Notes: generated by a model from the sequence alone, not told the origin. DNA of 64,000 nucleotides from Enteractinococcus helveticum (GCF_020742345.1 NZ_DYXC01000069.1:28818-92817), one strand, 5' to 3'; shown: positions 50,104 to 59,604, numbered from the stretch's first letter. Numbers and translations: made by a program.

Positions 50104-51600
50104 ATGACACAAACCCTCACCCACTTCATCAATGGTCAATCCGTGGATGGCACTTCGGGGCGTTTTGCTGATGTTTATCATCCGGCCAACGGTCAGGTCG
50201 CTGCGCGTGTGCCGCTGGCCTCGGTAGAAGAAGTCAAGCACGCTGTCGCGACCGCCAAGGCAGCACAGGTTGGCTGGGAAGAACTCAATGCTCAGCGTCG
50301 TGCTCGGATTCTTGGCCGTTTCGTCGATCTGGCGCATGAAAATATGGCCGAATTGGCAACGACCCTGTCGAATGAACATGGCAAAACCTTCGCAGACGCC
50401 AAAGGCGATGTTCAGCGTGGTCTGGAAGTCATCGAGTTCTGCATGGCAGCCCCGCACCTGCTCAAAGGTGAGTTTTCCAACCAGTCTGGAACCGGCATTG
50501 ATACCTACTCGATGCGTCAACCTTTGGGCGTCACGGTAGGGATCTCGCCTTTCAACTTTCCTGCCATGATCCCGTTGTGGCAGGCCGGCCCCTCACTGGC
50601 AGCTGGCAACGCGTTCATTCTTAAACCTTCCGAACGCGACCCTTCCGTGCCCTTGATGCTGGCTGAACTTTTCAAGCAGGCTGGCATGCCCGACGGCGTC
50701 TTCCAGGTGCTCAACGGCGATAAGACTGCTGTCGATGCACTGATAGAACACCCTGATGTCCACGCTGTGGGCTTTGTCGGGTCCACACCTATCGCTCAGG
50801 CGATTTACACAGCCGCTGCCCAACACGGCAAACGGGCACAATGTTTCGGGGGTGCAAAAAACCATGCGATCATCATGCCGGACGCGGACCTGGAACAAGC
50901 TGCTGATGCCCTGATTGGTGCAGCCTTTGGTGCTGCTGGCGAGCGCTGCATGGCTATTTCTGTGGCCGTTCCGGTGGGTCAAGAAACCGCTGACGCTCTG
51001 GTGGAAAAACTGGTCAACAAGGCTCGTCAACTCAAAGTCGGTCCATCGCTGGACCCAGCCTCGGATTTCGGACCGGTCATTACCCCAGAAGCCAAACAGC
51101 GCATCGAAGCTGCGATCGCAGCGGGTGTGGATGAAGGCGCCGACCTGGTCCTTGATGGCCGCGGGGTGACCGTTGATGGCCACCAGGACGGGTTCTACCT
51201 CGGGGCGACCATTTTCGACCGAGCGACCAAGGACATGTCGATCTATTTACAAGAGATCTTTGGCCCGGTGCTCACGGTAGTTCGTGCTGACAGCTTCGAA
51301 GACGCTGTCGCGCTGCCGTCAGAGAATGAATACGGTAATGGGGTCGCCATCTTTACCCGGGACGGTGACACTGCTAGAGAATTTACCCGCCGTGTCGATG
51401 TTGGCATGGTGGGCGTCAACGTACCGATCCCTGTACCGATTGCCTACTACACCTTTGGCGGTTGGAAGGCCTCTGGCTTTGGTGATCTCAATCAGCACGG
51501 CCCTGATGCATTCCGGTTTGTTACCAAAACTAAGACCGTGACCCAACGGTGGCCGTCGGGTGTGAAAGAAGACGCCAGTTTTACGATGCCAATCCAGTAA
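50104..51600 (+). CDS. mmsA: CoA-acylating methylmalonate-semialdehyde dehydrogenase
   Basis: 498 residues. It oxidises (methyl)malonate semialdehyde to propionyl-CoA or acetyl-CoA with loss of CO2. ALDH features: GISPFNFPAMIPLWQAGPSL, LKPSERDPSVP, the catalytic cysteine Cys282 in GERCMAIS. The general-base Glu of ordinary ALDHs is replaced in CFGGAKNHAIIMPDADLEQ, which marks the CoA-dependent MmsA group. First gene of a four-gene operon with 8-, 9- and 2-base gaps. Confidence 0.95.
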   Translation: MTQTLTHFINGQSVDGTSGRFADVYHPANGQVAARVPLASVEEVKHAVATAKAAQVGWEELNAQRRARILGRFVDLAHENMAELATTLSNEHGKTFADAKGDVQRGLEVIEFCMAAPHLLKGEFSNQSGTGIDTYSMRQPLGVTVGISPFNFPAMIPLWQAGPSLAAGNAFILKPSERDPSVPLMLAELFKQAGMPDGVFQVLNGDKTAVDALIEHPDVHAVGFVGSTPIAQAIYTAAAQHGKRAQCFGGAKNHAIIMPDADLEQAADALIGAAFGAAGERCMAISVAVPVGQETADALVEKLVNKARQLKVGPSLDPASDFGPVITPEAKQRIEAAIAAGVDEGADLVLDGRGVTVDGHQDGFYLGATIFDRATKDMSIYLQEIFGPVLTVVRADSFEDAVALPSENEYGNGVAIFTRDGDTAREFTRRVDVGMVGVNVPIPVPIAYYTFGGWKASGFGDLNQHGPDAFRFVTKTKTVTQRWPSGVKEDASFTMPIQ

Positions 51601-51608
51601 AGGAAACT

Positions 51609-52670
51609 ATGTCGCAAGCTGAAATTCTGACTACCGTTCAGGGCGGGCTGGGCGTTATTACGCTCAATCGTCCCAAGGCGGTCAACGCGCTGTCATATAA
51701 CATGATCGGTTTATTGGACGAGGCGCTCACGACATTCGAACACGATGACGCGGTGCACGCTGTTCTAGTTCGTGGGGCAGGGGATCGCGGCTTATGTTCT
51801 GGTGGCGATGTTGTCACACTGTACCAATACGCCGTCGATAACGACTTGGCCGCGGCTGCTCCATTCTTCCGAGATGAATACCAACTCGATTATCGAATTT
51901 CAGTCTATCCAAAACCCTATATCGCCATCATGAATGGTCTTGTGTTGGGCGGTGGAGTTGGCATCTCTGCATCCGCGTCGCATCGTGTGGTCACGGACTC
52001 TACACGGCTGGGCATGCCGGAAGTGGGGATCGGATTCAGCCCCGATGTGGGTGGACCCTACTACCTTGCCAACGCACCGGCCGGGATCGGAAACTACATA
52101 GGCCTCACGGGCACTCACATTTCTGGTGCCGACGCCATCTATGCAGGCTTTGCTGACCTGCGTGTGCCAGATGAGCGAATCGAACAACTCGTGCAGCGTT
52201 TAGCAACGATGAGCGAGCCCGGCCATATTGACGCGATCTTGGCCGAGTTTGAAGCGGCAGAAACCTCCGTGTTGGAGACAGAAGCGTATTGGATCCAGGA
52301 GGTTTTTTGCGCCGATACCGTGGAGGAAATTCTTCTAGGCGTCCAGCAAGTTGCAGAACAAGGCAACGAACTTGCACAAAACGCTCTGAAAGCTATGCAG
52401 CGCCACTCACCACTGGGCATGAAGGTCGCGCTTGAAGCTATCAAACGGGCCAGCAACCTCAGCCTGGCTGAAACCTTGGTACAAGATCTTCGGACCACCA
52501 TGAATGCCGTTGCTGGCACTGAACTGGCCGAAGGCATCCGCGCCCAACTCATTGATAAAGATCGCAATCCACAATGGACACCCGCCAGACTCGAAGATAT
52601 CGATGATCACCAGGTCGCTGCGTTTTTCACGAGGGTCGACGGTGTTGACGATCTGGTGATCCAAACCTAA
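51609..52670 (+). CDS. 3-hydroxyisobutyryl-CoA hydrolase (crotonase family)
   Basis: 353 residues from ATG 51609 (AGGAAA upstream). The crotonase core is present with LCSGGDVVTLYQYA, NGLVLGGGVGISASASHRVV and TRLGMPEVGIGFSPDVGGPYY; the last block, with Glu and Asp, and the longer length distinguish HIBYL-CoA hydrolases from enoyl-CoA hydratases. It frees 3-hydroxyisobutyrate in valine degradation. It lies between mmsA and mmsB, which fits. Confidence 0.93.
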   Translation: MSQAEILTTVQGGLGVITLNRPKAVNALSYNMIGLLDEALTTFEHDDAVHAVLVRGAGDRGLCSGGDVVTLYQYAVDNDLAAAAPFFRDEYQLDYRISVYPKPYIAIMNGLVLGGGVGISASASHRVVTDSTRLGMPEVGIGFSPDVGGPYYLANAPAGIGNYIGLTGTHISGADAIYAGFADLRVPDERIEQLVQRLATMSEPGHIDAILAEFEAAETSVLETEAYWIQEVFCADTVEEILLGVQQVAEQGNELAQNALKAMQRHSPLGMKVALEAIKRASNLSLAETLVQDLRTTMNAVAGTELAEGIRAQLIDKDRNPQWTPARLEDIDDHQVAAFFTRVDGVDDLVIQT

Positions 52671-52679
52671 GGACTCATT

Positions 52680-53561
52680 ATGCGTATCGCTTTTCTAGGA
52701 CTTGGCAATATGGGCTCCCACATGGCCCGAAACCTACATGCCGCTGGTTACAGCGTGACCTGTTACGACATAGTCCAAGAGGCCGTGGATGCAGCAGAAC
52801 GCGATGGACTGGCTACTGCTGCTTCAGGAGCTGAAGCAGTTGGTGAGGCTGAAGTCGTAATCACCATGTTTCCGGCAGGAGAGCATGTCTTAGCGGCGTA
52901 TCAAGACGGCTTGCTGGAATCGGCACCTCAGGACACGTTGTTTATCGACTCATCAACGATTTCCGTTGATCACGCCGTTGAGGCAGCACGTCTAGTGACA
53001 CAAGCCGGACATCGTGCCCTCGACGCCCCGGTGTCCGGTGGCACAGTCGGTGCAGCTCAGGGCACCCTAACGATCATGGTGGGCGGAGACTCGGAGAGCT
53101 TCACACAAGCTAAACCACTGTTTGACGTCATGGGCGGCAACATTGTTCATGCGGGGGATACCGGCTCTGGACAAGCGGTCAAGCTTGTCAACAATATGGC
53201 TTTGGCTATCAATACGATCGCAGCTGCTGAAGCGTTTAGTCTCGGTGAAAACCTGGGGCTGGACCCGCAGGTGCTCTATGAGGTGATGTCAAGTTCAGCG
53301 GCACAATCGTGGTCCATTACAACCAACTGTCCGGTCCCCGGACCGGTACCTGATGCACCCGCCTCGAGGAACTTTCGCCCAGGTTTTGCCACGGCGTTGA
53401 TGGCCAAAGATCTTGGCCTGGCAAAAGCTGCCATCGAATCTACCGGAACACCGGCAAGCTTTGGCATGGCCGCTTACGAAGCGTACACAGCGTTCAATAC
53501 CCAGGAAAACTCTGGCAAAGATTTTTCTGCCATCATTAAGGCCAAACAAAAGAAAGGCTAA
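52680..53561 (+). CDS. mmsB: 3-hydroxyisobutyrate dehydrogenase
   Basis: 293 residues. Beta-hydroxyacid dehydrogenase fold: NAD motif IAFLGLGNMGSHMARNLHAAG, substrate-binding DAPVSGGTVGAAQGTLTIMVGG and catalytic-lysine GSGQAVKLVNNMALA. It oxidises 3-hydroxyisobutyrate to methylmalonate semialdehyde, the substrate of MmsA. 9 bases after the hydrolase gene. Confidence 0.95.
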   Translation: MRIAFLGLGNMGSHMARNLHAAGYSVTCYDIVQEAVDAAERDGLATAASGAEAVGEAEVVITMFPAGEHVLAAYQDGLLESAPQDTLFIDSSTISVDHAVEAARLVTQAGHRALDAPVSGGTVGAAQGTLTIMVGGDSESFTQAKPLFDVMGGNIVHAGDTGSGQAVKLVNNMALAINTIAAAEAFSLGENLGLDPQVLYEVMSSSAAQSWSITTNCPVPGPVPDAPASRNFRPGFATALMAKDLGLAKAAIESTGTPASFGMAAYEAYTAFNTQENSGKDFSAIIKAKQKKG

Positions 53562-53563
53562 TT

Positions 53564-54337
53564 TTGTCCAAAGACGTTATCCTCACCGAAGTTGTCGACC
53601 GTGTAGGGGTCATCCGCCTCAACCGACCAAAAGCGCTCAACGCGCTCAACCTTGCCACCTTGCACACGGTGGTGGACACAGCAGAAGCCTTTCAAAACGA
53701 CCCCAACATTATGGCCATCGTGATAACCGGGAATGAGAAAGCTTTCGCCGCCGGTGCTGATATCAAAGAGATGGCCGATAAATCCTATATCGAAATGCAT
53801 CAGTCGGACTGGTTCTCCGGTTGGAACCGATTCACCGAGATCCGTCTACCCATGATCGCTGCGGTAAATGGATACGCCCTGGGCGGCGGGTGCGAACTGG
53901 CCATGATGACAGATATGATCATTGCCGGACCCGGCACGAAGTTCGGGCAACCCGAAATTAACCTCGGTGTTATTCCAGGCATGGGAGGCTCTCAGCGTTT
54001 GACGCGTGCCATTGGAAAATCCAAAGCCATGGACATGGTGCTGACCGGGCGCATGATGGATGGTGAAGAAGCTGAACGGGCAGGCCTGGTGGCTCGCCTG
54101 GTTGACGACAACAACGTCTTTGACACCGCTATGGAAATCGCCCAGACCATCGCCTCGAAATCGCGCCCTGTTGTTATGACCGCCAAAGAAGCGGTGAATA
54201 CTGCTTTCGAAACCTCTCTGTCACAAGGGTTGTTAGTTGAACGGCGTGCATTCCATGCGCTGTTTGCACTGGAAGACCAAAAAGAAGGCATGGATGCCTT
54301 CAGCAACAAACGCAAAGCCGAATTTAAAGACCGCTGA
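53564..54337 (+). CDS. Enoyl-CoA hydratase
   Basis: 257 residues, TTG start 2 bases after mmsB. Both catalytic glutamates are visible in ALGGGCELAMMTD and FGQPEINLGVIPGMGGSQRL, and the oxyanion segment is FAAGADIKEMA. In this operon it probably hydrates methacrylyl-CoA to 3-hydroxyisobutyryl-CoA, although the enzyme class is broad (short-chain EchA). Confidence 0.94.
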   Translation: MSKDVILTEVVDRVGVIRLNRPKALNALNLATLHTVVDTAEAFQNDPNIMAIVITGNEKAFAAGADIKEMADKSYIEMHQSDWFSGWNRFTEIRLPMIAAVNGYALGGGCELAMMTDMIIAGPGTKFGQPEINLGVIPGMGGSQRLTRAIGKSKAMDMVLTGRMMDGEEAERAGLVARLVDDNNVFDTAMEIAQTIASKSRPVVMTAKEAVNTAFETSLSQGLLVERRAFHALFALEDQKEGMDAFSNKRKAEFKDR

Positions 54338-54365
54338 CCCTGTCCGGTACTTCCAAACGCGCGGG

Positions 54366-54393
54366 TGGCCCACCAGAACCAGCCGGTGGGCCA
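54366..54393. terminator. Shared terminator between convergent operons
   Basis: TGGCCCACC (54366-54374) and GGTGGGCCA (54385-54393) pair perfectly; TCAGTTTTC follows on the plus strand. It ends the mmsA operon; the convergent synthetase gene stops at 54410. Confidence 0.8.
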
Positions 54394-54409
54394 TCAGTTT
54401 TCAAGTAGT

Positions 54410-56170
54410 TTACATGAAATCTGACACAGAATATTCGTGATTGTATCCGCCAGTGGTGGTGCGCGCCGAGAGTGATGTATCGGTCCGTTCACCATCTGCA
54501 CCGTGGAATTCAGCTTCCTTCTTCCGCAATTCGACTCGACGAATTTTGCCCGAAATAGTTTTCGGCAATTCAGCAAATTCTATACGGCGTATTTTGGCAT
54601 ATGGCGGTAGCTTGCCATCAGTAAAGGCCAGAATGTCTTTGGCAGTCTGGGCCGTGGGCTCATAGCCTGCTGCAAGAACGACATAGGCTTTAGGTACTGA
54701 TAATCGGATCGGATCGGGCGAAGGCACGACCGCAGCTTCCGAAACCGCCGGGTGCTCAAGGATGGCTGATTCCAGCTCAAATGGTGACAGCTTATAGTCG
54801 GAGGCTTTGAAAACATCATCCGTGCGTCCGACATAGGTATAAACGCCATCGACATCGCGATGCATGATATCGCCGGTGTGATAGAACCCGCCATGAAATG
54901 CCGCTGCGTTTTTCTGGGGATCCTTGTGATATTCCTTCATGAGCCCTACGGGTCGTGGCTGGATTTTCAGACAGACTTCACCTTCCCCTGGACCAACGAT
55001 GACCTGGTCGGTGGCTGGATCCAAGAGCGCGACTTCGTAGCCAGGAAGCACACGCCCTAGCGATCCTGGCTTGACGTTCTGACCCGGCGTGTTGGCGATC
55101 TGTAGGGTCGTTTCGGTTTGGCCAAAACCATCACGAATCTCCGTTTGCCAAGCGGCCTTGACGGCTTCGATCACGACCGGATTGAGCGGCTCACCGGCAG
55201 CAAGCACTTTCGCTGGCGGATTTGTCATCGTCGTGAGATCCTGTTGAATCAGCATCCGCCACACCGTCGGAGGAGCACAGATGGAGGATACGCGCTCGCG
55301 GTCCATAACCGTTAAGAGTTGCTGTGCATCGAAACGAGTGTAGTTATAGATGAAAATAGTGGCTTCACCAATCAACGGGGCAAAGAAGTTTGACCAGGCA
55401 TGTTTTGCCCATCCGGGGGATGCCACATTGAGGTGTTTATCTCCTGGTTCAAGTCCAATCCAATACACGGTTGAAAGGTGCCCCACGGGATAAGAGACAT
55501 GCGTATGGGCTACCATCTTTGACCGGGACGTCGTCCCAGACGTGAAATAGATCAACGCTGTATCATCGGCTGCGGTAGGCTCGCGTGGCTGGAAAATGTC
55601 GCTGGCTTGATAGGAATCGGTGTAGCAATACTGCGGATGCGCGCTGTCGTCTGGTGCTTGGTCCGTTTGCGTGGTGATGACCCTAAAGTCGCCGGGAACT
55701 GCATCAAATTTTTGGGCGTTGGCGGGGTTGGTAACCACCCACCGAGCTTCCGAGCGCTCAACCCGTTCTGTCAATTGCTCGGGAGCAAGCATCACGGTGG
55801 TGGGTAATAGGACAGCTCCGAGCTTGAAACCAGCGAGCATGGTTTCCCACAACTCATGCTGATTGTCCAACATCACAATGATACCGTCGCCGCGTTTGAC
55901 CCCGATATCACCCAACCAGTTGGCAACCTGGGACGATCGGGCCGCTAATTGCGCGTAAGTGGCCGAGTAGCGGGAACCATCCTCTTGGACAATCACTAGA
56001 GCATCCTGATTTGAACGTTCTGGAGTAGCAGCTAACTGATCAAACCAATCCAGCGCGAAATTGAAGTATTCAAAGCGTGGCCATTCGAATCGTTGACGAG
56101 CAGATTCGATATCGGTGCGATGCGCTAGGAGGACGTCTCGAGCTTGTCGAAATTGATCGGTGACAGACAT
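54410..56170 (-). CDS. AMP-forming acyl-CoA synthetase (paralog of the gene at 62290)
   Basis: 586 residues from ATG 56170, preceded by AGGAG. ANL-family motifs: ALIYFTSGTTSRSKMVAHTH (ATP loop), DGFGQTETTLQIAN, YHTGDIMHRDVDGVYTYVGR, DVFKASDYKLSPFELES and the catalytic lysine near KTISGKIRRVELRKKE. It resembles medium-chain or acetyl-like acyl-CoA synthetases; substrate not determined. The C-terminal tail ARTTTGGYNHEYSVSDF is shared with the synthetase at the window end. It is divergent from the acyl-CoA dehydrogenase operon. Confidence 0.9.
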   Translation of the reverse strand: MSVTDQFRQARDVLLAHRTDIESARQRFEWPRFEYFNFALDWFDQLAATPERSNQDALVIVQEDGSRYSATYAQLAARSSQVANWLGDIGVKRGDGIIVMLDNQHELWETMLAGFKLGAVLLPTTVMLAPEQLTERVERSEARWVVTNPANAQKFDAVPGDFRVITTQTDQAPDDSAHPQYCYTDSYQASDIFQPREPTAADDTALIYFTSGTTSRSKMVAHTHVSYPVGHLSTVYWIGLEPGDKHLNVASPGWAKHAWSNFFAPLIGEATIFIYNYTRFDAQQLLTVMDRERVSSICAPPTVWRMLIQQDLTTMTNPPAKVLAAGEPLNPVVIEAVKAAWQTEIRDGFGQTETTLQIANTPGQNVKPGSLGRVLPGYEVALLDPATDQVIVGPGEGEVCLKIQPRPVGLMKEYHKDPQKNAAAFHGGFYHTGDIMHRDVDGVYTYVGRTDDVFKASDYKLSPFELESAILEHPAVSEAAVVPSPDPIRLSVPKAYVVLAAGYEPTAQTAKDILAFTDGKLPPYAKIRRIEFAELPKTISGKIRRVELRKKEAEFHGADGERTDTSLSARTTTGGYNHEYSVSDFM

Positions 56171-56312
56171 GGGTCTCCTTATCGCCGGGTAAAACAACGT
56201 GGTATTTCGACGAGAATTTAGTGTGATCTACCATACATTGCAAACTGCGTTAGGTGGCTTTGGCACACTGAGCAGGCTCGTGGGGCGGGTGCCTTTCGGT
56301 GAAGCGAGCTCA

Positions 56313-56330
56313 ACTGTACAATTGTGCAGT
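56313..56330. promoter_or_regulatory. Near-perfect palindrome between divergent fatty-acid genes
   Basis: ACTGTACAATTGTGCAGT is an 18-base dyad with one mismatched pair. It lies in the 216-base region between the acyl-CoA synthetase and the acyl-CoA dehydrogenase operon, a good place for a TetR- or GntR-type repressor site. Confidence 0.5.
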
Positions 56331-56334
56331 GAGG

Positions 56335-56360
56335 GTTGGGTGATGCTTATATCACCCAAC
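56335..56360. promoter_or_regulatory. Perfect 10-bp inverted repeat before the acyl-CoA dehydrogenase gene
   Basis: GTTGGGTGAT and ATCACCCAAC are exact reverse complements with a 6-base spacer, ending 26 bases before the start codon and only 4 bases after the previous dyad. It could be an operator near the transcript start or a leader hairpin. Confidence 0.5.
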
Positions 56361-56386
56361 ACGTTATCTGTACTCAGAGGAGCCAC

Positions 56387-57589
56387 ATGACCGCCCCGAC
56401 GGATAGTAACTCAGCATTTCCTACCGTGGAACCACCATTTCCTGATGCCGATGTCTTCGACGGAATGTCATTACTCGCACCCGAAGAGCAAGAGGCGTTG
56501 CAAGCCATTCGGCGACATATGCAAGGCCAAGTGCGAGAACAAATTATCGACTATTGGAATCGTGAAGCGTTCCCGTTCCAGATGTTGCCAGAACTTGCTG
56601 ATCTTGGATTAGGGGAGATAGCGGTAGCTGAGCGCTCGTGGTTGTTTCGCGGCTTGGCTTATGCGGAAGTGGCGCGCGCTGACGTGTCGTTGTCAACTCT
56701 GCTGGGTATCCATAATGAACTCATTATCGGCATGATTGCCCAATTGGGGTCCGATGCGCATCGGGCAAAATGGTTGGACAAACTGCGTAGATTCGAAGCG
56801 ATCGGTTGCTTTGCTATGACTGAGCCTGACCACGGCTCCGATATCGCCGGTGGTATCAGTACCACTGCTACAAAGACTGCTGCCGGGTGGCGACTTGATG
56901 GTATGAAGCGTTGGATTGGTGCCGGAACATTTGCTGATGTTGCACTTGTCTGGGCTAAAGATACAGCAGATGGGCGAATCAAAGGATTCGTAGTTCCAAT
57001 GGATCGCCCGGGCATTACCGCCGAAAAAATTCACCACAAGACCGGACTGCGGGTCATGCAAAATGCAGACATAACTTTCGACAATGTGGAAATCCATCAG
57101 GCTGATCTGCTGCCCGGTGCCATCGAATTTAGCGCAGCCAATCAGCTGCTTCGTAATTCTCGGGTGTGGGTTGGCTGGCAAGCGTATGGAGCACAACTAC
57201 ATGCCTTTGAAGTCGCTCGGGACTATGCGCTGAGCCGCCACCAATTTGGTCAACCGCTCGCAAAATTCCAACTCATCCAGCAAGAATTAGCCGAAATGAT
57301 TTCTAATGCCATGGCAACATTTGGATTGATGCACCACGTGGCCCGACTGCAACAAGAAAACCGAGTACAGATGGTGCATGCTGCCATGGCGAAATCTACT
57401 GGGTCACGATTGCTGCGGGAGGCTGCAGCACGGGCTCGAAATATTCTGGGTGGCAACGGAATAGTCTCCACATACGAAGCCGCAAAGATTTTCAATGATG
57501 CCGAAGTCATCCATACTTATGAGGGAACCTACGAGATCAACTCGCTGATTGTAGCTCGTGCAGTCACCGGCGTGTCAGCTTTTGTGTAG
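56387..57589 (+). CDS. Acyl-CoA dehydrogenase, glutaryl-CoA-dehydrogenase-like subfamily
   Basis: 400 residues from ATG 56387 (GAGGAG upstream). FAD enzyme; CFAMTEPDHGSDIAGGI, GLRVMQNADITFDNV, ALSRHQFGQPLAKFQLIQQ and the catalytic-Glu region VIHTYEGTYEINSLIVARA are seen. The YEGT and C-terminal ITG-AF pattern place it nearest to glutaryl-CoA dehydrogenases, but the operon context (SDR, thiolase, ligase) suggests a short or branched acyl-CoA substrate. First gene of a plus-strand operon. Confidence 0.9.
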   Translation: MTAPTDSNSAFPTVEPPFPDADVFDGMSLLAPEEQEALQAIRRHMQGQVREQIIDYWNREAFPFQMLPELADLGLGEIAVAERSWLFRGLAYAEVARADVSLSTLLGIHNELIIGMIAQLGSDAHRAKWLDKLRRFEAIGCFAMTEPDHGSDIAGGISTTATKTAAGWRLDGMKRWIGAGTFADVALVWAKDTADGRIKGFVVPMDRPGITAEKIHHKTGLRVMQNADITFDNVEIHQADLLPGAIEFSAANQLLRNSRVWVGWQAYGAQLHAFEVARDYALSRHQFGQPLAKFQLIQQELAEMISNAMATFGLMHHVARLQQENRVQMVHAAMAKSTGSRLLREAAARARNILGGNGIVSTYEAAKIFNDAEVIHTYEGTYEINSLIVARAVTGVSAFV

Positions 57590-57602
57590 AGAGGATTACT
57601 GC

Positions 57603-58364
57603 GTGGAAATTCAAGGACAAGCGGCAATTATCACCGGTGGAGCATCGGGACTGGGAGCAGCAACTGCACAGGCTTTGGCTCAACGAGGTATGAAAGTTTA
57701 CGCATTCGATCTTGCCGCAAGTATTGAAAAAGTGTCATCGAATGACGAGGTCGAGTATTTGGAAGTTGATGTCACTGATCACGAATCGATTCGTGCAGGG
57801 ATCGCAACTGTCAAAGCTGGACAGGAGCCTTTACGTGTCGTCATCAACTGTGCTGGTATTGGGACTCCAGGGCGGATTTTGTCGCGCAGAGGACCCCATG
57901 ATTTGAATCAATTCGCCCAAGTAATCAACGTGAACCTCTTAGGCACGTTTAATGTGATGACCCTCGGGGCAGAACTGATCGCCGAACAACAGCCCCTCGA
58001 TGAGGACGGTCAACGCGGTATTGTCATTAATACCGCCTCCGTGGCAGCATTTGAAGGACAAATCGGTCAGGCAGCATATGCAGCTTCCAAAGGTGGTGTT
58101 CACTCGCTTACTATTTCGGCAGCACGCGATCTGGCTTCCTATGGGATCCGTGTCAATACGGTGGCACCGGGCATTGTAGAAACTCCGATGATGGCAGGTA
58201 TCACTCCAGAATTCCGTGAAAGTCTTGAGGCCTCAGTGCCCTTCCCCGCACGTCTGGCTCGACCGGAAGAATATGCTCAGTTAGTCCTCGATCTTATTGG
58301 CCATGACTACATCAATGGTCACACGGTTCGGATGGATGGAGCGCTTCGGATGGGCCCACGCTAA
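57603..58364 (+). CDS. SDR-family 3-hydroxyacyl-CoA dehydrogenase (HSD10-like)
   Basis: 253 residues from GTG 57603. Rossmann motif ITGGASGLGAATAQALAQRG, Asp at the end of strand 2 (YAFDLA, so NAD preferring), INCAGIG, catalytic Ser in TASVAAFEG and YAASKGG. The whole layout, with GAELIAEQQPLDEDGQRGIV before the Ser strand, matches type II 3-hydroxyacyl-CoA dehydrogenases, which act in isoleucine and fatty-acid oxidation. It starts 13 bases after the dehydrogenase gene. Confidence 0.9.
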   Translation: MEIQGQAAIITGGASGLGAATAQALAQRGMKVYAFDLAASIEKVSSNDEVEYLEVDVTDHESIRAGIATVKAGQEPLRVVINCAGIGTPGRILSRRGPHDLNQFAQVINVNLLGTFNVMTLGAELIAEQQPLDEDGQRGIVINTASVAAFEGQIGQAAYAASKGGVHSLTISAARDLASYGIRVNTVAPGIVETPMMAGITPEFRESLEASVPFPARLARPEEYAQLVLDLIGHDYINGHTVRMDGALRMGPR

Positions 58365-58408
58365 TAACGCCCCGCACAATTTGAAGAATCGTCCCCGGAA
58401 GGAAACCG

Positions 58409-59563
58409 ATGTCAGAAGCATATATTGTTGATGCACTTCGCACACCAGTCGGGCGTCGCAATGGCGCTCTGGCAGAGATCCACCCTGCAGACATGGCTGC
58501 AGGCCCATTATCGGCGGTTTTCGATCGAGTTGGCGTGGATACCATGGAATACGATGAAATCATTCTGGGCTGCATCGACCAAATTGGACCACAGTCTTTT
58601 GACATCGCTCGCACGGCCTGGCTAGCAGCCGGTGGATCCGAAGCCGTGCCGGGCACGACCATCGATCGACAGTGTGGCTCTGGGCAGCAAGCTGTACACT
58701 ATGCGGCCCAAGCCGTGATGTCCGGCACTTCGGATTTGATTATTGCCGGCGGGGTACAGAACATGTCGACCATCCCGCTCGGCGCTGCCAACACCATCAT
58801 GAAAGACCAGGGTTATCCGAATGCCTTTGCAGGATCCAAGGGCTGGACCGATCGCTACGCAGATCAGCAGATTTCCCAATTCATTGGTGCTGAAATGATG
58901 GCCAGCCGTTGGGGCATCACCCGAGATCAAGCCGAGGCCTTTGCCGCCGAATCACACCGCAGAGCCATTGCCGCTCAGGAATCTGGGTTCTTTTCAGAAG
59001 AGATCATGCCTCTTGGTGGCTTACGCGATGATGAAGGACCCCGGACTCCAAATCGTGCCAAGATGCGTGAGCTCCCAACATTGCAACCTAACGGCGTCCA
59101 CACCGCTGCTACCGCCTCCCAGATCAGCGATGGCGCTGCAATGCTAGCGATCGCCTCTGAACACGCGGTTAATGAATTTGGGTTGGTACCACGTGCTCGA
59201 ATCCACCATATTTCAGCTCGAGCCGACGACCCGGTCATGATGCTATCGGCTCCCATCCGTGCTACTCGACACGCACTAGAACGCACCGGTATGGACATCG
59301 ATGATTTTGATGCCATTGAAATCAATGAAGCGTTTGCATCCGTGGTGTTGTCATGGGAAAAAGAACTACGCCCGGATATGTCAAAGGTCAACATCCACGG
59401 TGGGGCCATCGCACTTGGACACCCCATCGGTGCCACCGGAGCACGTTTGATGACCACCTTGTTGCACACGCTGGAGGACAACGGTGGACGATTTGGCCTG
59501 CAGACCATGTGTGAAGGCGGCGGACAGGCCAATGTCACCATTATCGAACGGCTCGATACCTAG
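58409..59563 (+). CDS. Acetyl-CoA acyltransferase (thiolase)
   Basis: 384 residues. Catalytic residues are Cys89 (DRQCGSGQQAVHYAA), His338 (GGAIALGHPIGATGAR) and Cys368 (TMCEGGGQANVTII). NEAFAS lies before the His. It cleaves 3-ketoacyl-CoA to acetyl-CoA and a shortened acyl-CoA. Together with the acyl-CoA dehydrogenase and SDR it would complete isoleucine-type or short-chain beta-oxidation, the hydratase coming from the neighbouring operon. Confidence 0.94.
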   Translation: MSEAYIVDALRTPVGRRNGALAEIHPADMAAGPLSAVFDRVGVDTMEYDEIILGCIDQIGPQSFDIARTAWLAAGGSEAVPGTTIDRQCGSGQQAVHYAAQAVMSGTSDLIIAGGVQNMSTIPLGAANTIMKDQGYPNAFAGSKGWTDRYADQQISQFIGAEMMASRWGITRDQAEAFAAESHRRAIAAQESGFFSEEIMPLGGLRDDEGPRTPNRAKMRELPTLQPNGVHTAATASQISDGAAMLAIASEHAVNEFGLVPRARIHHISARADDPVMMLSAPIRATRHALERTGMDIDDFDAIEINEAFASVVLSWEKELRPDMSKVNIHGGAIALGHPIGATGARLMTTLLHTLEDNGGRFGLQTMCEGGGQANVTIIERLDT

Positions 59564-59604
59564 TCATTGTCGTTTCTCATCTGGCTCACGGCACGGAGGT
59601 TAGC

